Below, piece by piece: positions 49,143 through 60,885 of a DNA stretch of 64,000 bases. The first letter of the stretch is position 1, and each line of letters begins with the position of its first letter. The notes under the pieces were generated by a model, which saw only the letters and a list, made by a program, of their open reading frames with translations, searched no databases and was not told the origin of the DNA. Origin of the DNA: Dolomedes plantarius (Eukaryota; Arthropoda; Arachnida; Araneae; Dolomedidae); assembly GCA_907164885.2 (NCBI GenBank), contig OU015493.1:51226496-51290495 (forward strand). The letters run 5' to 3'. Made by a program: the position numbers and the translations under genes.

Positions 49143-49764
49143 AAAACATGGGTAATACATTGAAAGATCTATTTTCGAATGCAGAGATCAGAATTCATAA
49201 ATATGCATTTTTTATATATAATTAGCAAATAAAGAGAGGGTGGTACCCTGTAGCTCAACATAAGAGTTGAACATTTCCGACGTCAAATGATGCATTGTCT
49301 GAACCACCTAACACTTAAATTGTCGCATGGGCCACTGGGGATGAGGTTGGGGGAGGGGTTAGCTTCATTTTTTGGTCTGCTGAACCAGTTTATTTTAAAG
49401 CAAAATTGTAATTCGTAAAAATTCTAAAATACTAATCACTTTCAGACCAAAAACTCAGGACGAAGAAAGACTGCTCGCTTTGGATAGAAAGGGCAAAATG
49501 AATATATTCCCTCTATGCTCTTATTTGTCCCTTAATCCCTCGTTACTCTAATGTGTTGGAAATTCGCAGTCTCCAAGGTTTTGCAACCGCTACCAGTAGC
49601 AAGATTAAATGTACCTAAATTAGTCATTATTATAAGCAGTACTTCTCCGTTTTGTTGGCATTACAATCCTTTGGTCTAGGGGTTTAGACCAAGTCCAACA
49701 TAGCATGTTAAACGAGTGATCATCCAGGGGCTGACCCTCAGAGTCACCAAGACATTGAATAATG

Positions 49765-50212
49765 AGCATAGGCGTAGAACGCTTTTAACTTTTTTTTTTT
49801 GGAGGGGGGGGCATGAATTGAATTCAGTTAGAGCCCTCCTCAGCGCATTGACTGCAGGAAGATCCTTAAAATATGAAATATTATGATTTTATCAAAATTG
49901 AATAACAATGGAATTGATCTTTCAGTAGTATTCAAAGTTATACAATGAGAAAAATAAATATAATATAAATAAAAATGAGAAAAGAAATATAGCATCGAAT
50001 TTTTGTTATGGATCATATCATTGATAAAAACTATTTTAAGGTTAAAGACATGATTGGAATCTTCAGTTTCATAGTTTGAAAAAGTGAGAAAATACCAACG
50101 TTCTTAAAACTTTTCTACAATTTCCTGATTTTAACTGAACTTCTGTTAACGTTTTGATTTATTTCAAGTTAAGTTGGGGGGGGGGGGGCACGTACCCCCG
50201 ATACTACGCCTG
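49765..50212. mobile_element. hAT-like MITE, about 448 bp
   Basis: The outer sequences ATAGGCGTAG and, reversed, CAGGCGTAG are short inverted repeats followed inward by G runs, a pattern common in arthropod hAT-type MITEs. The flanking octamers GAATAATG (49757-49764) and GGATAATG (50213-50220) agree at 7 of 8 positions, as expected for a hAT target duplication. Boundaries are uncertain by about 3 bp on the left. Interior AT-rich, no coding. Confidence 0.55.
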
Positions 50213-50220
50213 GGATAATG

Positions 50221-51999
50221 GGGGTAAGAGTTCTTGGAGTTGAGGAGCATGTGCAATTTGAAAATTTCTTAACTCCTTTCAAGAAGGTCATGTGCCCGCA
50301 TATTAGTCATGCTAGTATAGTCTGGCGTTGTCGAATAGTTCTGTGTATGTTCTTATAACTGGGAATGAGGACAAAATAAAATAAATTCTAAACAAGAATT
50401 GATTTAAATATAGCGTCTTTACGAAATACAAGAAATCAAAAAGGTTAAAAATCTTCTGATAGAAGAATATCTGAGGATCACTATGCAAAAAGTCAAATTA
50501 AAAGGATGGCAAGTCTTATTAAGGATGCAATGACATGCATTCATGTTATAACACGAGTACGTTATTGACATTAGATTTTACTTCTCATATAGTTGTATAT
50601 TAGTATTTTTTCTGTTTCATGAATTCCATAGCAGATTGCTCATAAGCATATTTGTTCGGGAACTAATCAGATGGCTGTGCAATAACAAAACCGTCAGTCT
50701 GAGGGTTATTCAATTCGACAAAATCCGTGTACAATAGCTTTATATTTGGGAGATTTCGGATCCCTGAAGGGAGAAGCAGAGCAAATAAGTTTCTTTAAAA
50801 TTGGACCACTAGTAACAGAGAATTTTAGGTCTTTTTAATAATGTGACGGCAATTACCTACCATTTTGTATTTTTTTTTAAAGTTCGAACTCTTTATGGGG
50901 GAATGCGGGGTGAAAAGATGTCGTCTTTAGAGCAGAAATAAAATTCCCAGGTTGCCAGTGCATCGAGAAATCCATCCCCAAAATTAATAAAATAACATAT
51001 CAAAGTTAATGGGAGCTACCGTTGTTTTTAATCGCATATTTCATCGTTTATTCATCATTGAATTTATAGGAAAAGTTTTTATAGGAAAAGAATTTATAGT
51101 TCTTTTTATTATATTAAGAATCTCTCACTGACTTTTTTAATGCTTTAAGCATAGTACAAGTTTAAAAATGGGGCTCCAAACCGAGGAACAGGAAAGACAT
51201 TTTACGAACATTTATGAAAAATGAGAAATAAATAAATAAATAGTTAAATTTGCTAACTTCAGGCAAGTTGCGTCGAAAGATAATAAACAAACATAAGCAG
51301 AATACAGTAATTTCGATTCTTGAAAAATCTATAACGCGGAAGATTGAAATATTGAATTAAGATATATGAAAAGCGAAAATGCTTCTCGGTGCAATATCCG
51401 AAATGCTCTTAAATTCTATACAACCTCGGAATATGGGGGGGGGGAGGGGGGTGTAATTCAATGGATTCAGAGGTAATCAGGTTAGCTCCAAACGACTGAT
51501 CGATGCATAGCTGAACCTGTGAAATAAACATAAATAATTTTACCTATGAAACAAACATAAGTTTTATTATTTAGTTACCTTTACAGTCTGAATGCTCTAA
51601 CCTAACCAGTTCGGATTTTTACTTAAGAATTTGTTTATAAGTGACTTTTTAATCACGCATTCCTTCTGTTATTTTGCATCTGAGTGGAGATCCATCAGAG
51701 CAAATTATTTTAAATAAATCACTGATCTCTCCACCCATTATCTCCCCCCTATTATTTCGTTCCTTCTCCGATAGCAGGTTGACTTTGACATTTCCCGGCC
51801 TGTCGCTGACGTCTTCTCGAACGTATCAAACTGCGTGACATAATGGCGTATTGCTTTTCTCTATCCGTTATCCTTAGAGCTCTTTGTTTTATTCCTGTAT
51901 TTTGCCCCAGGTAGCCTTTTTCCGAGAGATTACTTCACAAGATGAGGGCTTTTTTTCTTTTTTATCCGTCGGATCAGTGTAGGAATGCGAGTAGTTGAA
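50221..51999. other. AT-rich, nothing recognised
   Basis: No gene; a G-rich run at about 51437-51452. Confidence 0.45.
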
Positions 52000-52004
52000 C
52001 ATAT

Positions 52005-53220
52005 ATGGCTTTTGTTTTTAGTTTTCATTTTTAGAAAATACGGCAATTGCAACAGTTCTGTATGCGCGCGGGCAGAAATTGGTGCTTTAGACACTATAGA
52101 AATGGTGTGCGTGTGTGATTGGAGGCAAGATGAAATGATCGTGTAGAAATGCGGGGTACTTCAACAGAAATGTATGCTTTTGTTGTATGGCGTATTGTTG
52201 TTGGCGTATTGCGTTCGCTTATAACGTGGGATTACGTTCCTCCATAAGGGTCCGGAAAGCAAAATTTCAGACGCTAAAACCGTCTGTCGTCACGAATTAT
52301 AATTTTGGCAGCGAGCCAAACCCAGTCTGTATCGCTTGAGCAAGCAGTAAACAGTTAAACAGAAAAGTACCAAAATGCGTCAAAATTTTGACATATATAT
52401 ATAGAGAGAGATAGATACATATATACATAACACATACATACATACATATATACATACAAAAGAGGTAAGCAGAGATAAGTAATCCTACGTTAATAACCCG
52501 TGGTAGTATCGTTAGAAGAAACTACCTGAATTTTTTTTTCTTTTCTGTTGGAAAGAATAGGGCAATTTCAACAGTTTTGTACCCATATGGGTATAAATAG
52601 GTGCTTTCGTTGTTAATATCGGAAAGTTGGGGGGAAGGGATCTGCAAAATAAAAAGATCATGTAGAACTGCGGGTGCTTGAACAGAAATGGTGTTTGTGT
52701 TTTCTTATTGTTTTGAAAAAAATTGGGGAAATTGTAACAAGTTTTGTATATTTGCGGGTGGAAATAGGTGCTTTAGATGCTAATATTAAAAAGGGAGGGG
52801 AGGGGATCAGCAAGGTCAAATGATCGTGTAAAACTACTATGGGCACCTGAACAGGGATGGCTTTTTCATTACCTATCAATTTAGGAAAACAGGTCAATCA
52901 CATCAATTTTGTACACATGGGGAAGGAAACGGGTGTTTTAGATACTAATATCGGAAAGGTGGTAGTACTACCTGCGAGATCAAATGATTGTTTAAAACTG
53001 CGAATAATATTTGAACAGAAATGGCATTTCTTTTTACTTTGCAATTTGAGAAAATGGGGCAGACGTATCAACATTGTATGCATGTGGAGGGCGGTAAGTG
53101 CTCATATAGAACTGAGTGTATTTGAACACAAATGACGCTTTTTTTTTACTTTTCAATGTTAGAAAATAAGTTTTCTATCCATGTAGGTTGAAATAGATGC
53201 TTTAAATCCAAGTTTCTAAA
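52005..53220. repeat. Tandem array, period about 166 bp, about five diverged units
   Basis: The landmark GGGCAATTGCAACAGTTTTG (consensus) recurs at about 52044, 52559, 52725, 52891 and 53056, that is at 165-166 bp steps from 52559 on. It is followed in each unit by an AAATAGGTGCTTTAGATACT-like block and a TCAAATGATCGTGTA block. A last partial unit follows near 53180. Between the first and second units an extra segment with a TA/GA/CATA microsatellite (about 52390-52460) is inserted. The open frames inside the array are repeat by-products. Confidence 0.8.
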
Positions 53221-54166
53221 AGGGAGTGGTTTGGAATGTTGAGTGTTACTGTCTAAAAGTAATCATGAATGCAAGTTTAAAACCAAGAGTATTGTAGTAA
53301 TTAATTTTTAGTTTTCTATCTTAGAACGGAGGCTCGATTGGTGAATTGAAATGATTTCCGTTCTACAAACACCCTGTAAATCTGATAAGGAGAATCGATA
53401 ATCTCAGATTTATATAAAAAAGTTAACTTTGTTTTGTTTTGTGTTACCCTTAAAGGAGTAATCATCCATAGTAGTCTTGTTCAATGACTGGTTTTGTTCC
53501 AATACCAGTTTAAAACTGCACATCTCTTGCCGTTGTCTTACAGGCAGCAATTTGACGGAAAGTGTAGCGAGCATTTTAAGAAAGGTGACTCATATGTTTT
53601 AATCGAATAATTCCCTCTGAAATTTGAAATGTTTTAAATGAAAAAGAATATTGTTCATTTGTAGCTATTGCCAAAACCCATGTCTCTGATGGTACAATCA
53701 CATTCCGCCAAGAGACTTTTCAATGTTTTTCATAAATTAAAATATATGTTAAAGTAGTAATACATGGATGTTCTAAGAAATTTAAAAAACAAAATAGTTC
53801 GAGAGCATTATAGAAGAAAGATATTCATGCTGTTTTCGTATCACAAACAATTCCTGCATACCAATAAATATGAAAAAGTATTGGTTCTGTGGCCTTCATA
53901 CAGAGAAAGAGCCAGTGAGGAGAAAAAGGAAATATCGAGGAATGTTACTTCACCCATACCGGTTAAGTGTTGCGGAAAAACCTTTAAGTTGAATCGGTGG
54001 GGGAGAAAATAAGAATATCAGAAGTATTAATAAATTGCAACGCGGTATGCAAAACTCATCGCCGCAGACATTTATTTTCGAACTACGTACCTATATATAT
54101 ATATATACATATATAGTTATATGTTTAAACTTACAGAAAAGTATGACAAGATACTTAGATAAGCAT
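53221..54166. other. No gene recognised
   Basis: A plus-strand frame (53764-54012, Lys/Arg-rich) has no known domain. A short TA run lies at about 54092-54115. Confidence 0.4.
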
Positions 54167-54244
54167 CATTCAATATAAAAGATTTAGACAAATTGCACTT
54201 TCTTATGAGAACTTGCAAGTTGTCTAAAACTTTAATATTGAATG
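54167..54244 (+). ncRNA. miRNA-precursor-like hairpin, candidate
   Basis: A 78 nt near-perfect stem-loop. CATTCAATATAAAAGATTTA, then GACAAATTGCA, pairs with the right arm at about 28 of 31 positions. TTCT/AGAA extends the stem to a 4-base TATG loop. The size and the few internal mismatches fit a pre-miRNA, and the same structure would form on either strand. A very small foldback MITE is the main alternative. Confidence 0.35.
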
Positions 54245-55294
54245 TTTCGAAATACGCCCTTAAATACTGAAATAGTACTTACTGTAATGTAATTTATTAC
54301 CATTTGCATAAATTCCATAGATGTTCATTTATACACTATTTGTTCATTGTTATTTGCAGGGATGTATATGGTTTGGTAGATGATTTGTGTTTTTCAAATG
54401 TTATTATTTGCGCTCATGAAAGACTGGGGATAAAAAATATAGTTAGGTTTTCACATATTGAACCATTGCGTTTCTCTCTTTCTGATGTTGGAATTAATAA
54501 AGTTATTTATGCTATAATTTAAGTATTTAAGACAATTTTGATCTGTTCAGTTGCTGTTGTAATTATTAGCACCATTCCGTTTATTATTTTATACAATGAG
54601 ATTATTTTATTGGTAAACTTGGCAACTTTTTTTATTAGAGGAATTCCGTAAAATTGTATAACATCATCTTATCGTACCCATACATAGATAAGATCTTTAA
54701 AGGTTCTCTATAACTGGTTTACCTTTTAAACCTAATATTATTAACATTTACACGTTAAACAATGCTTGAATAGAGTTATTATAAAAAACATATTTTCCTT
54801 AGTCAAAGTTTTAGAAAACCTGGATTCACTATTTCATGACAAGCCGGAAAGCGCTGAACATTCGATTCCAAAAATGAACTCCTTTTTTTTTTAGATTTCA
54901 TCCTATACCCACCCTAAAAGTTCGAGACATTAGGGCCCATCAGAAAGTGATTAGGCGCTAATGACGTTCCCCTCTCTTAACCGTCTGTTTCGCAATTAAC
55001 CGCACCCAATCCTTTTCTTAAGCGGGTTGAGTGATGGAGATCTCTTTTTTTAGTTTTACATAGTGAAGAGTATGGGATTGTAAGAAGGTTCGACCTCAGG
55101 TTTTGCTGGCATATGAAAGTTTTTTTCTGGTCTACATCAAAAATTTAATTTTTCTACGAAGTAAATCAATTACTTTAAATGCAGTAATACTCTTCACATT
55201 TGATGTATTATAGTCCATGTATCTTTACAATTTATATGTATTACAGTCTATATTTTTAGGAGGTTATGAAGTAACACTCACACACATACACGCA

Positions 55295-55298
<4 letters not shown>
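54245..55298. other. AT-rich, nothing recognised
   Basis: No gene seen. One plus-strand frame (54304-54522) has no recognisable domain. Confidence 0.45.

Positions 55299-55364
<66 letters not shown>
55299..55364. repeat. (TA)n microsatellite
   Basis: About 65 bp of TA occupying the place where the 5' end of the following Helitron should be. Confidence 0.95.
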
Positions 55365-55366
<2 letters not shown>

Positions 55367-56027
55367 CAGTTCCGTAACTGACTGACTCACTGACTGACAT
55401 GCAACGAACAGACCAAACCGCTGGACCTAAAGGGCTGAAATTTTGCATTTCGATTCTTCTTATAGTGTAGGGATGCACTAAGAAAGATTTTTGAAAAATT
55501 CTTCTTAGATTTTTTTAAATTAAATTTTTAAGCTGTTTTAGTAACTTTTTTTAAGTTTGCATTTAAAATAATAATTTGAGGATTATAAAATTTATATCAC
55601 GAGAAAGATCATAAAAGTTCCTTTAAAATGAAATCGTTTTTGAATCTTTACCTCTATTTTCTGATTTTTGGTGAATTTTTAAAGATTAATTTTTAGAATT
55701 TAATTTATTAAATGCTAATCACGTGATTTCTTTTTCTGGTACTTAAAATAAATTTATCGTCACGTGCATAACAACTAAATAGACAAAAAAAAATTTCCTT
55801 GCTAATGCGGTAGACGATTGGACATTATCAAAAAAATATTAAAATACAGTAAAAGATAAGATCCTCAAACTGTACTATATTAACAGTACTATATTCTTTA
55901 GTATGTTCTATTAGATTTAACTTGAATATTTTCTTCTACATTATTTTGTCTATAAAAATATCCCTTACGATTTTTTTATAAATATATTTTTTCGTTTTTT
56001 TACATCAATTGTATACATTGATCGTCG

Positions 56028-56106
<79 letters not shown>

Positions 56107-56153
56107 CATTAATTGCATACAGTACTCCGTAGCGAAGTGCGGGTTTTCAGCTA

Positions 56154-56154
<1 letters not shown>
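55365..56154 (+). mobile_element. Helitron, same family as 15878
   Basis: Begins ACAGTTCCGTAACTGACTGA with the GACT run and AACCGCTGGACCTAAAGGGC. Ends GTACTCCGTAGCGAAGTGCG, then GGTTTTCAGCTAG and T. The terminal TCTATATA is merged with a TA microsatellite. A second, internal TA array (56031-56102) lies just before the conserved 3' end. Confidence 0.85.

Positions 56155-56190
<36 letters not shown>
56155..56190. repeat. (TA)n microsatellite
   Basis: Begins immediately at the Helitron 3' terminus. Confidence 0.95.
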
Positions 56191-56191
<1 letters not shown>

Positions 56192-56780
56192 CTTTTATCC
56201 TTTGAGTGTGCGCATTTATACTTCAAGGCCTCTCCTAGTACTGTCGGATTACTATCACCCAAATTCGGCAGAAGCCATGATTTTTTAAAACCAATGACAG
56301 CATATGAAAACAAGATGTATTACAATATAGAGCTCTGAACGGAAAATGTTCATGATCTCTAGCGAAGCATGCCTGTATGACAAATGCGTATCTCGCTTTA
56401 ATCTATCAAGAAAATTACAGCACAAGCATAATGTATTACGCTTCAGTATTCAATAGTTCAATCCTTACACACTTGAGTTAACTGTAGGGCGTAACCTATG
56501 CCAGTTTCTTCGTCTCTTTAATCGACCTTCTAAAAGCACCTAATAATTCATTTGTACAACCTTTTCCATTTAAAAAAGTCACTTCTGCCTCTAAAATGGG
56601 ATTTTTCAAAATAAAAAGTATAATGATAGCTGTCATACTAATTTGCATAGACGCCAAAATTAGGGTAACATGTAGGAAAAAAAAACTTTAAAAGGTTCTC
56701 TATAAATAACTTTAAATCAAACTCAATTTGTGAATTCCTAAAGGAAATTCAGACTTTATCATCAGTAGCAAAGTTCGAAA
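56191..56780. other. No gene recognised
   Basis: I see no open frame with a recognisable domain and no repeat. Confidence 0.45.
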
Positions 56781-56930
56781 CAAGGACGGCTCCAAGGAGG
56801 CTGGCAGTAGGGGCAATTGCCCCCCCCCCCAAAAAAAAAAGCGTTTAGATTTTTTTTCATAGCCTAAATTTGTGTAATCGTATACCTAATACTAAATGAG
56901 TTTAAATTTAAAATGAGAGAATGTTTATTT

Positions 56931-56983
<53 letters not shown>

Positions 56984-57058
56984 CCCTAAGAGCCGACGTT
57001 GCCCCCCCCCCCAAAAAAAAAAAAAAAAAAAAAAATCTCTGGCCTGGAGCCGCCACTG
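56781..57058. mobile_element. hAT-type MITE, 278 bp, 8 bp target duplication
   Basis: The ends CAAGGACGGCTCCAAGG and, reversed, CAGTGGCGGCTCCAGG are short inverted repeats of hAT type (CAGTGGCGG). Flanking octamers GTTCGAAA (56773-56780) and GTACGAAA (57059-57066) match at 7 of 8 bases. Inside are mirrored C-run/A-run tracts and a TA microsatellite (56936-56981). No coding. Confidence 0.75.
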
Positions 57059-57159
57059 GTACGAAATCACATACACCATAAGTGAAGCCAGGTGAAATTG
57101 CCCTCAGGTAATGTTGCCTATCCACAACAATGAAACTGTATAAGGTAGCATTGGCAACA

Positions 57160-57600
57160 AAAGAATGGCTTCTCGTGTTGGCAACTCAGTGAAGTATCTT
57201 ACTCCACTTCTCCTACTCTGCCCATCTCACTGTGGGATCTCTGAAGATGAAACAGCAGAGGATTTGACAAAGAGAGGTAACAATGTCACACAAGCATCTT
57301 GCAACACTACAAATTTTATAAGTCGATGCCCTTTATTTTTAATCTTAAAATCAAAAATACCCATGAAGGAGTTGGGGAGAAATCGGGGAGAGAGATTATA
57401 CATCAATAGTTCGATCACCTTAGGTATAGGGCTGTAGAGGATTTCAGAGTGCAGATTGGACATGAGTGCCTCACTGCTCATCTAAATCGACTTGGTATCT
57501 GGAGAAGCCCCCTTGACCTTTTTGCAGTTATGTTGAATTGGTCAATGCTTCCCACTTACTCTTTATTCGGCTTTGACAGAATGAACTATCCACTTTCCTT
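57160..57600 (+). pseudogene. Non-LTR retrotransposon remnant: RNase H and C-terminal region
   Basis: One frame contains LCPSHCGISEDETAEDLTKR, an altered RNase H motif (WIPSHCGI.GNE.AD.LAK). About 150 bp further, in another frame, VEDFRVQIGHECLTAHLNRL, then GIWRSP, matches the conserved RL.TGH.CLA.HL.RIGI..SP block that precedes the terminal zinc finger. Cysteines of the finger are not recognisable. The reading frame is broken by a stop and at least one frameshift. More decayed than the similar remnant at 27580. Confidence 0.65.
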
Positions 57601-59064
57601 AACGGTAGACATGAGACTGTTTATCAGTGTTGTAGCTTTAATTTTGTTTGTTTTGAAAAGTTCAGTTTTGTTAACTTAATTTGATTTTAGTACTTTTACT
57701 GAGTTTTTAATTATTTATTGTTGTTTAGGAAGTTCATCCAAGCTTAATAAGCCTGCTATATTAAAAATAAAACTCGGATTCTGAGGGGAAAAACTGACAT
57801 GCTTTCGAAACTCACGATTTGAGTTTGTATGATCAGTTATTTATAGAGAATATTTTACGGATTTTCTAATCCGTCATTTAATAATGTTTCCATTGAGGAA
57901 AGGTTGAAGTCTAATTCCACAATATCTGAATTTATAATAGTGTTTTATTAATAAGAAAATTCCTGCAATTCATTTGAAAAAAGACTGCTGCAGTGAGTTC
58001 TTTCTTGCTATATTATTTTTTAAATTCCTTCTCGCATTACTCTCCAAAGCATTAATTTTCCTTACTTTGAGTTTTAATGTTATTCAAGTCACTTGATATA
58101 CAACCGTTTATTTGTCACGTGAAATACCACTTTATAATTTCTCAGAAAAGCAGCTTTTAAATAATGCCATTGTCAAAACACAGCACTATGGCAAAAAAAA
58201 GAGAAAATAATCCTAACCTTCTCTTGAACTTGATTATTACTTAATCCTAGTTGCAAATTAATCCTAATTTATGACTTGCCGGATGTCCAGAACGTGCAGA
58301 TCGTGTTAAAGAACCGAGGTAAAAAAATCTAGACACTCCTTTCTGAAGAGAAAAAATCTTGGCGGAAATCACGTCCAGACGAGGGAGAACGTTCTAGTGA
58401 CCTAAAGCCATCATAGGCTTGCGCCATTTTGGAGCTGAATTATTTTAACCCTTTGAGATGTAAATAAATAGAGGAGGAATATTAAAGCCTAACGTTTGAG
58501 ACATGGAATATAAGTGCCTAATTTTAAGATTCTTTTAAACACATTTTGTTTTGTACCGGCAACACACAGTTTTCCTCACTGTTTCATTTTGACAGAACTA
58601 AATATTAAGAATTGTTTAGTATAAATCAAAGAATCTAAATATCGTGCTTCAATGATGTTTTACACATGGCAACTGATCGGTTTACAGTCTGTTCAGTAAT
58701 TTTCACTTGAGCTATACTAAAACTATAAAGAATTCCTAAAATACATTTAGCAGCTTGTGACTTTATGGTTAATCGTTAGGGCTCTTTGATGTTCAAGCTG
58801 ATGCACCATACATTATGTGGTCCATTGTTGCCAATTCAAGTTGTCATTTTGATCTGATAGATATATTAGTGTTCATACATCTTTGAGTCTTTTCTTTAAC
58901 ACCTGTTACAGTGAAACTAGAATATTTCATTGGGTTTTTTGAGCTCGTTAGAAAGTTTAAAATTATATGCCCCACCACATCCCGAAATTCGAATTATGTA
59001 TACCTCCAGTACTATATCTTACGTATGAATACTTCATTCTACGTTTTGCTTTCGATTAAACTTT
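57601..59064. other. AT-rich, nothing recognised
   Basis: No supported gene or repeat. Confidence 0.45.
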
Positions 59065-59253
59065 CTTGGTGGCTTTGAAAACAACGAAATTCTAGTTTCG
59101 CTTGTATTTTGACGAGATGATCATACTTTATTAGTGGCTTTGAAAACAACGAAGCTCTAAATTCGGTTGTAATTTGACGAGATGATCATACTTTATTAGT
59201 GCCTTTGAAAACAACGAAGATCTTGTTTCGCTTGTATTTTGACGAGAGTGGGA
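59065..59253. repeat. 65 bp tandem repeat, about 2.8 units
   Basis: GGCTTTGAAAACAACGAA starts units at 59071 and 59136, and GCCTTTGAAAACAACGAA at 59201. Each is followed by a TCG.TTGTA.TTTGACGAGA block and TGATCATACTTTATTAGTG. The units are roughly 90 percent alike. Confidence 0.9.
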
Positions 59254-60335
59254 AACAAGATAAACTCTCATTCGCCAGCCTGGATATTTGGGAACTTTTG
59301 ATGTCATTGAGCTACCGCAGAATACCTTATAAAATTCTGCATTTTATTGTTGCTGCTTATTCCTGGTGTGACGACCTCCCGATGGAGACCCGGATTGCGG
59401 TTTTTAAATGAGAGCGAACTGAAGTGAAGGAGAAAAAAAGATCGAACGAGGAGACAGAAAGAAGGGTTGTTCGTGTTGAGCTACACCGATGTTTTTGAGG
59501 TGATATCCCTCGTCTATTTTCGATTCTGTTGAGTAGCTGAGATATTATGCTACAGTTATAACGTGATGTGTTCCACGCCAATTTTTGTGTTGTGTTGCCC
59601 CTCGTCTCGTCAATATAAAATAAAGTTTTGTTTTTCTTGTTAACTAGATATCTTATTACGGTACACTGGAGAATAACTCAAACAAGCTCCATTAAACCAT
59701 TGTGTCCCAAAAGAGTAATAATCTCTTCCAGTAAATTCCATAGATCCAAGGGGACATCTTCAAGCCCTTTTTGCTGAGAATCCCCTATATCATTTCCGTA
59801 CGTACCATGGTCCACGTGCCGTCAAAACACAAGGGAAACAATGCCTTAGTCGCTTTTTCAATGCAATCAATAAAGTATTATTGTTTTAAGTGGGAAGAAA
59901 TGCACTGGAACAGAAAATATCTTCTGTAGCTATGCAGCTCGAAAATAAACAATGCATTGTTAACAACAGTCCCCATGTAATTTCCTGCATTTTATTAATA
60001 TCATAATGTTATTTCCTTCAATTTGTATTTTTGGAAAAAGTAATTCTTTAATTTGTCGAATCCAAACACACTGTATTTGTGTTATATTATTTTTTAAGTT
60101 GTTTGAATTTTTTTCGTCTTTTCTTTTCAGTATTTTTAGCTTTGATAACACTATTAAGAAAAATACATTTAGTATTATTTTAATGTTATTGTCAAATGTT
60201 ATCATTTGGCATTTGACCAAAATACATTAAAATGCAGTCAAATTTAAGAAATCCATCAAAATATCTCTTCTAAAAGCGTTAATTTTTTTTCGGGTAATTT
60301 AAATGCATCGTGAAATGGACAACGCTGCATCAACA
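59254..60335. other. AT-rich, nothing recognised
   Basis: No gene. An AATATAAAATAAAG tract near 59610 could serve as a polyadenylation signal, but no transcript can be assigned. Confidence 0.4.
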
Positions 60336-60339
60336 GATC

Positions 60340-60714
60340 TATTCAATTTTTTTCCATTGGTCCAAGGCTTGCCGACTTGGATTAAAAGATTTTTTTAATT
60401 GTACTCTGTAATAGAGAATGAAATTTTACTCCTTGGGGATATTTTTCATTTTTTTTATTTAAATTCAAATAAAATTTTAAAATTTAAATTATTCGGGGGG
60501 GGGGAATCTGGTATAGTTTTAAACGCTCATAAATTCCTTTGGTGTAAGAAATTTATAAAATGAATCCTGTTTCAAGGTGCAGAAAAGTTCAGGCTATCTG
60601 AAAATAAGATTTTTATTGGACCATCAGCATTTATGTAGCAGTAAATAGTAGACAAATTTTCTTCATGGGTTAATACTGAGGTGAGCGAATTCAATAGGGT
60701 TAGTACACAGCAGC
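60340..60714 (-). mobile_element. TA-flanked MITE, second copy, one end missing
   Basis: In opposite orientation to 4502-4920. It shares AATTGTACTCTGTAATAGAG and the terminal repeat GGTGAGCGAATTCAATAGGG, then TTAGTACACAGCAGCCT, followed by TA. The inverted repeat at the other end is absent. The interior is only moderately similar and contains a G run. Confidence 0.75.
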
Positions 60715-60785
60715 CTTAACAGAAAACCGCTATAGTTTTGAGCTAATTATTTTGTATACGCAACATATATATGCATATTAATGCT

Positions 60786-60788
60786 TAC

Positions 60789-60824
<36 letters not shown>

Positions 60825-60885
60825 ATATATGTATGTGTATATAAATATATGTGTATATGTATATATATGTATGCACATTCATATA
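60786..60885. repeat. TA/TG compound microsatellite
   Basis: TA, then TG, then mixed TATG units, leading into the Tc1 element at 60886. Confidence 0.9.

Noticed and set aside
52658..53135. Frames on both strands, 61-92 codons
   Set aside because: They are repeats of the 166 bp unit and mirror each other on opposite strands.
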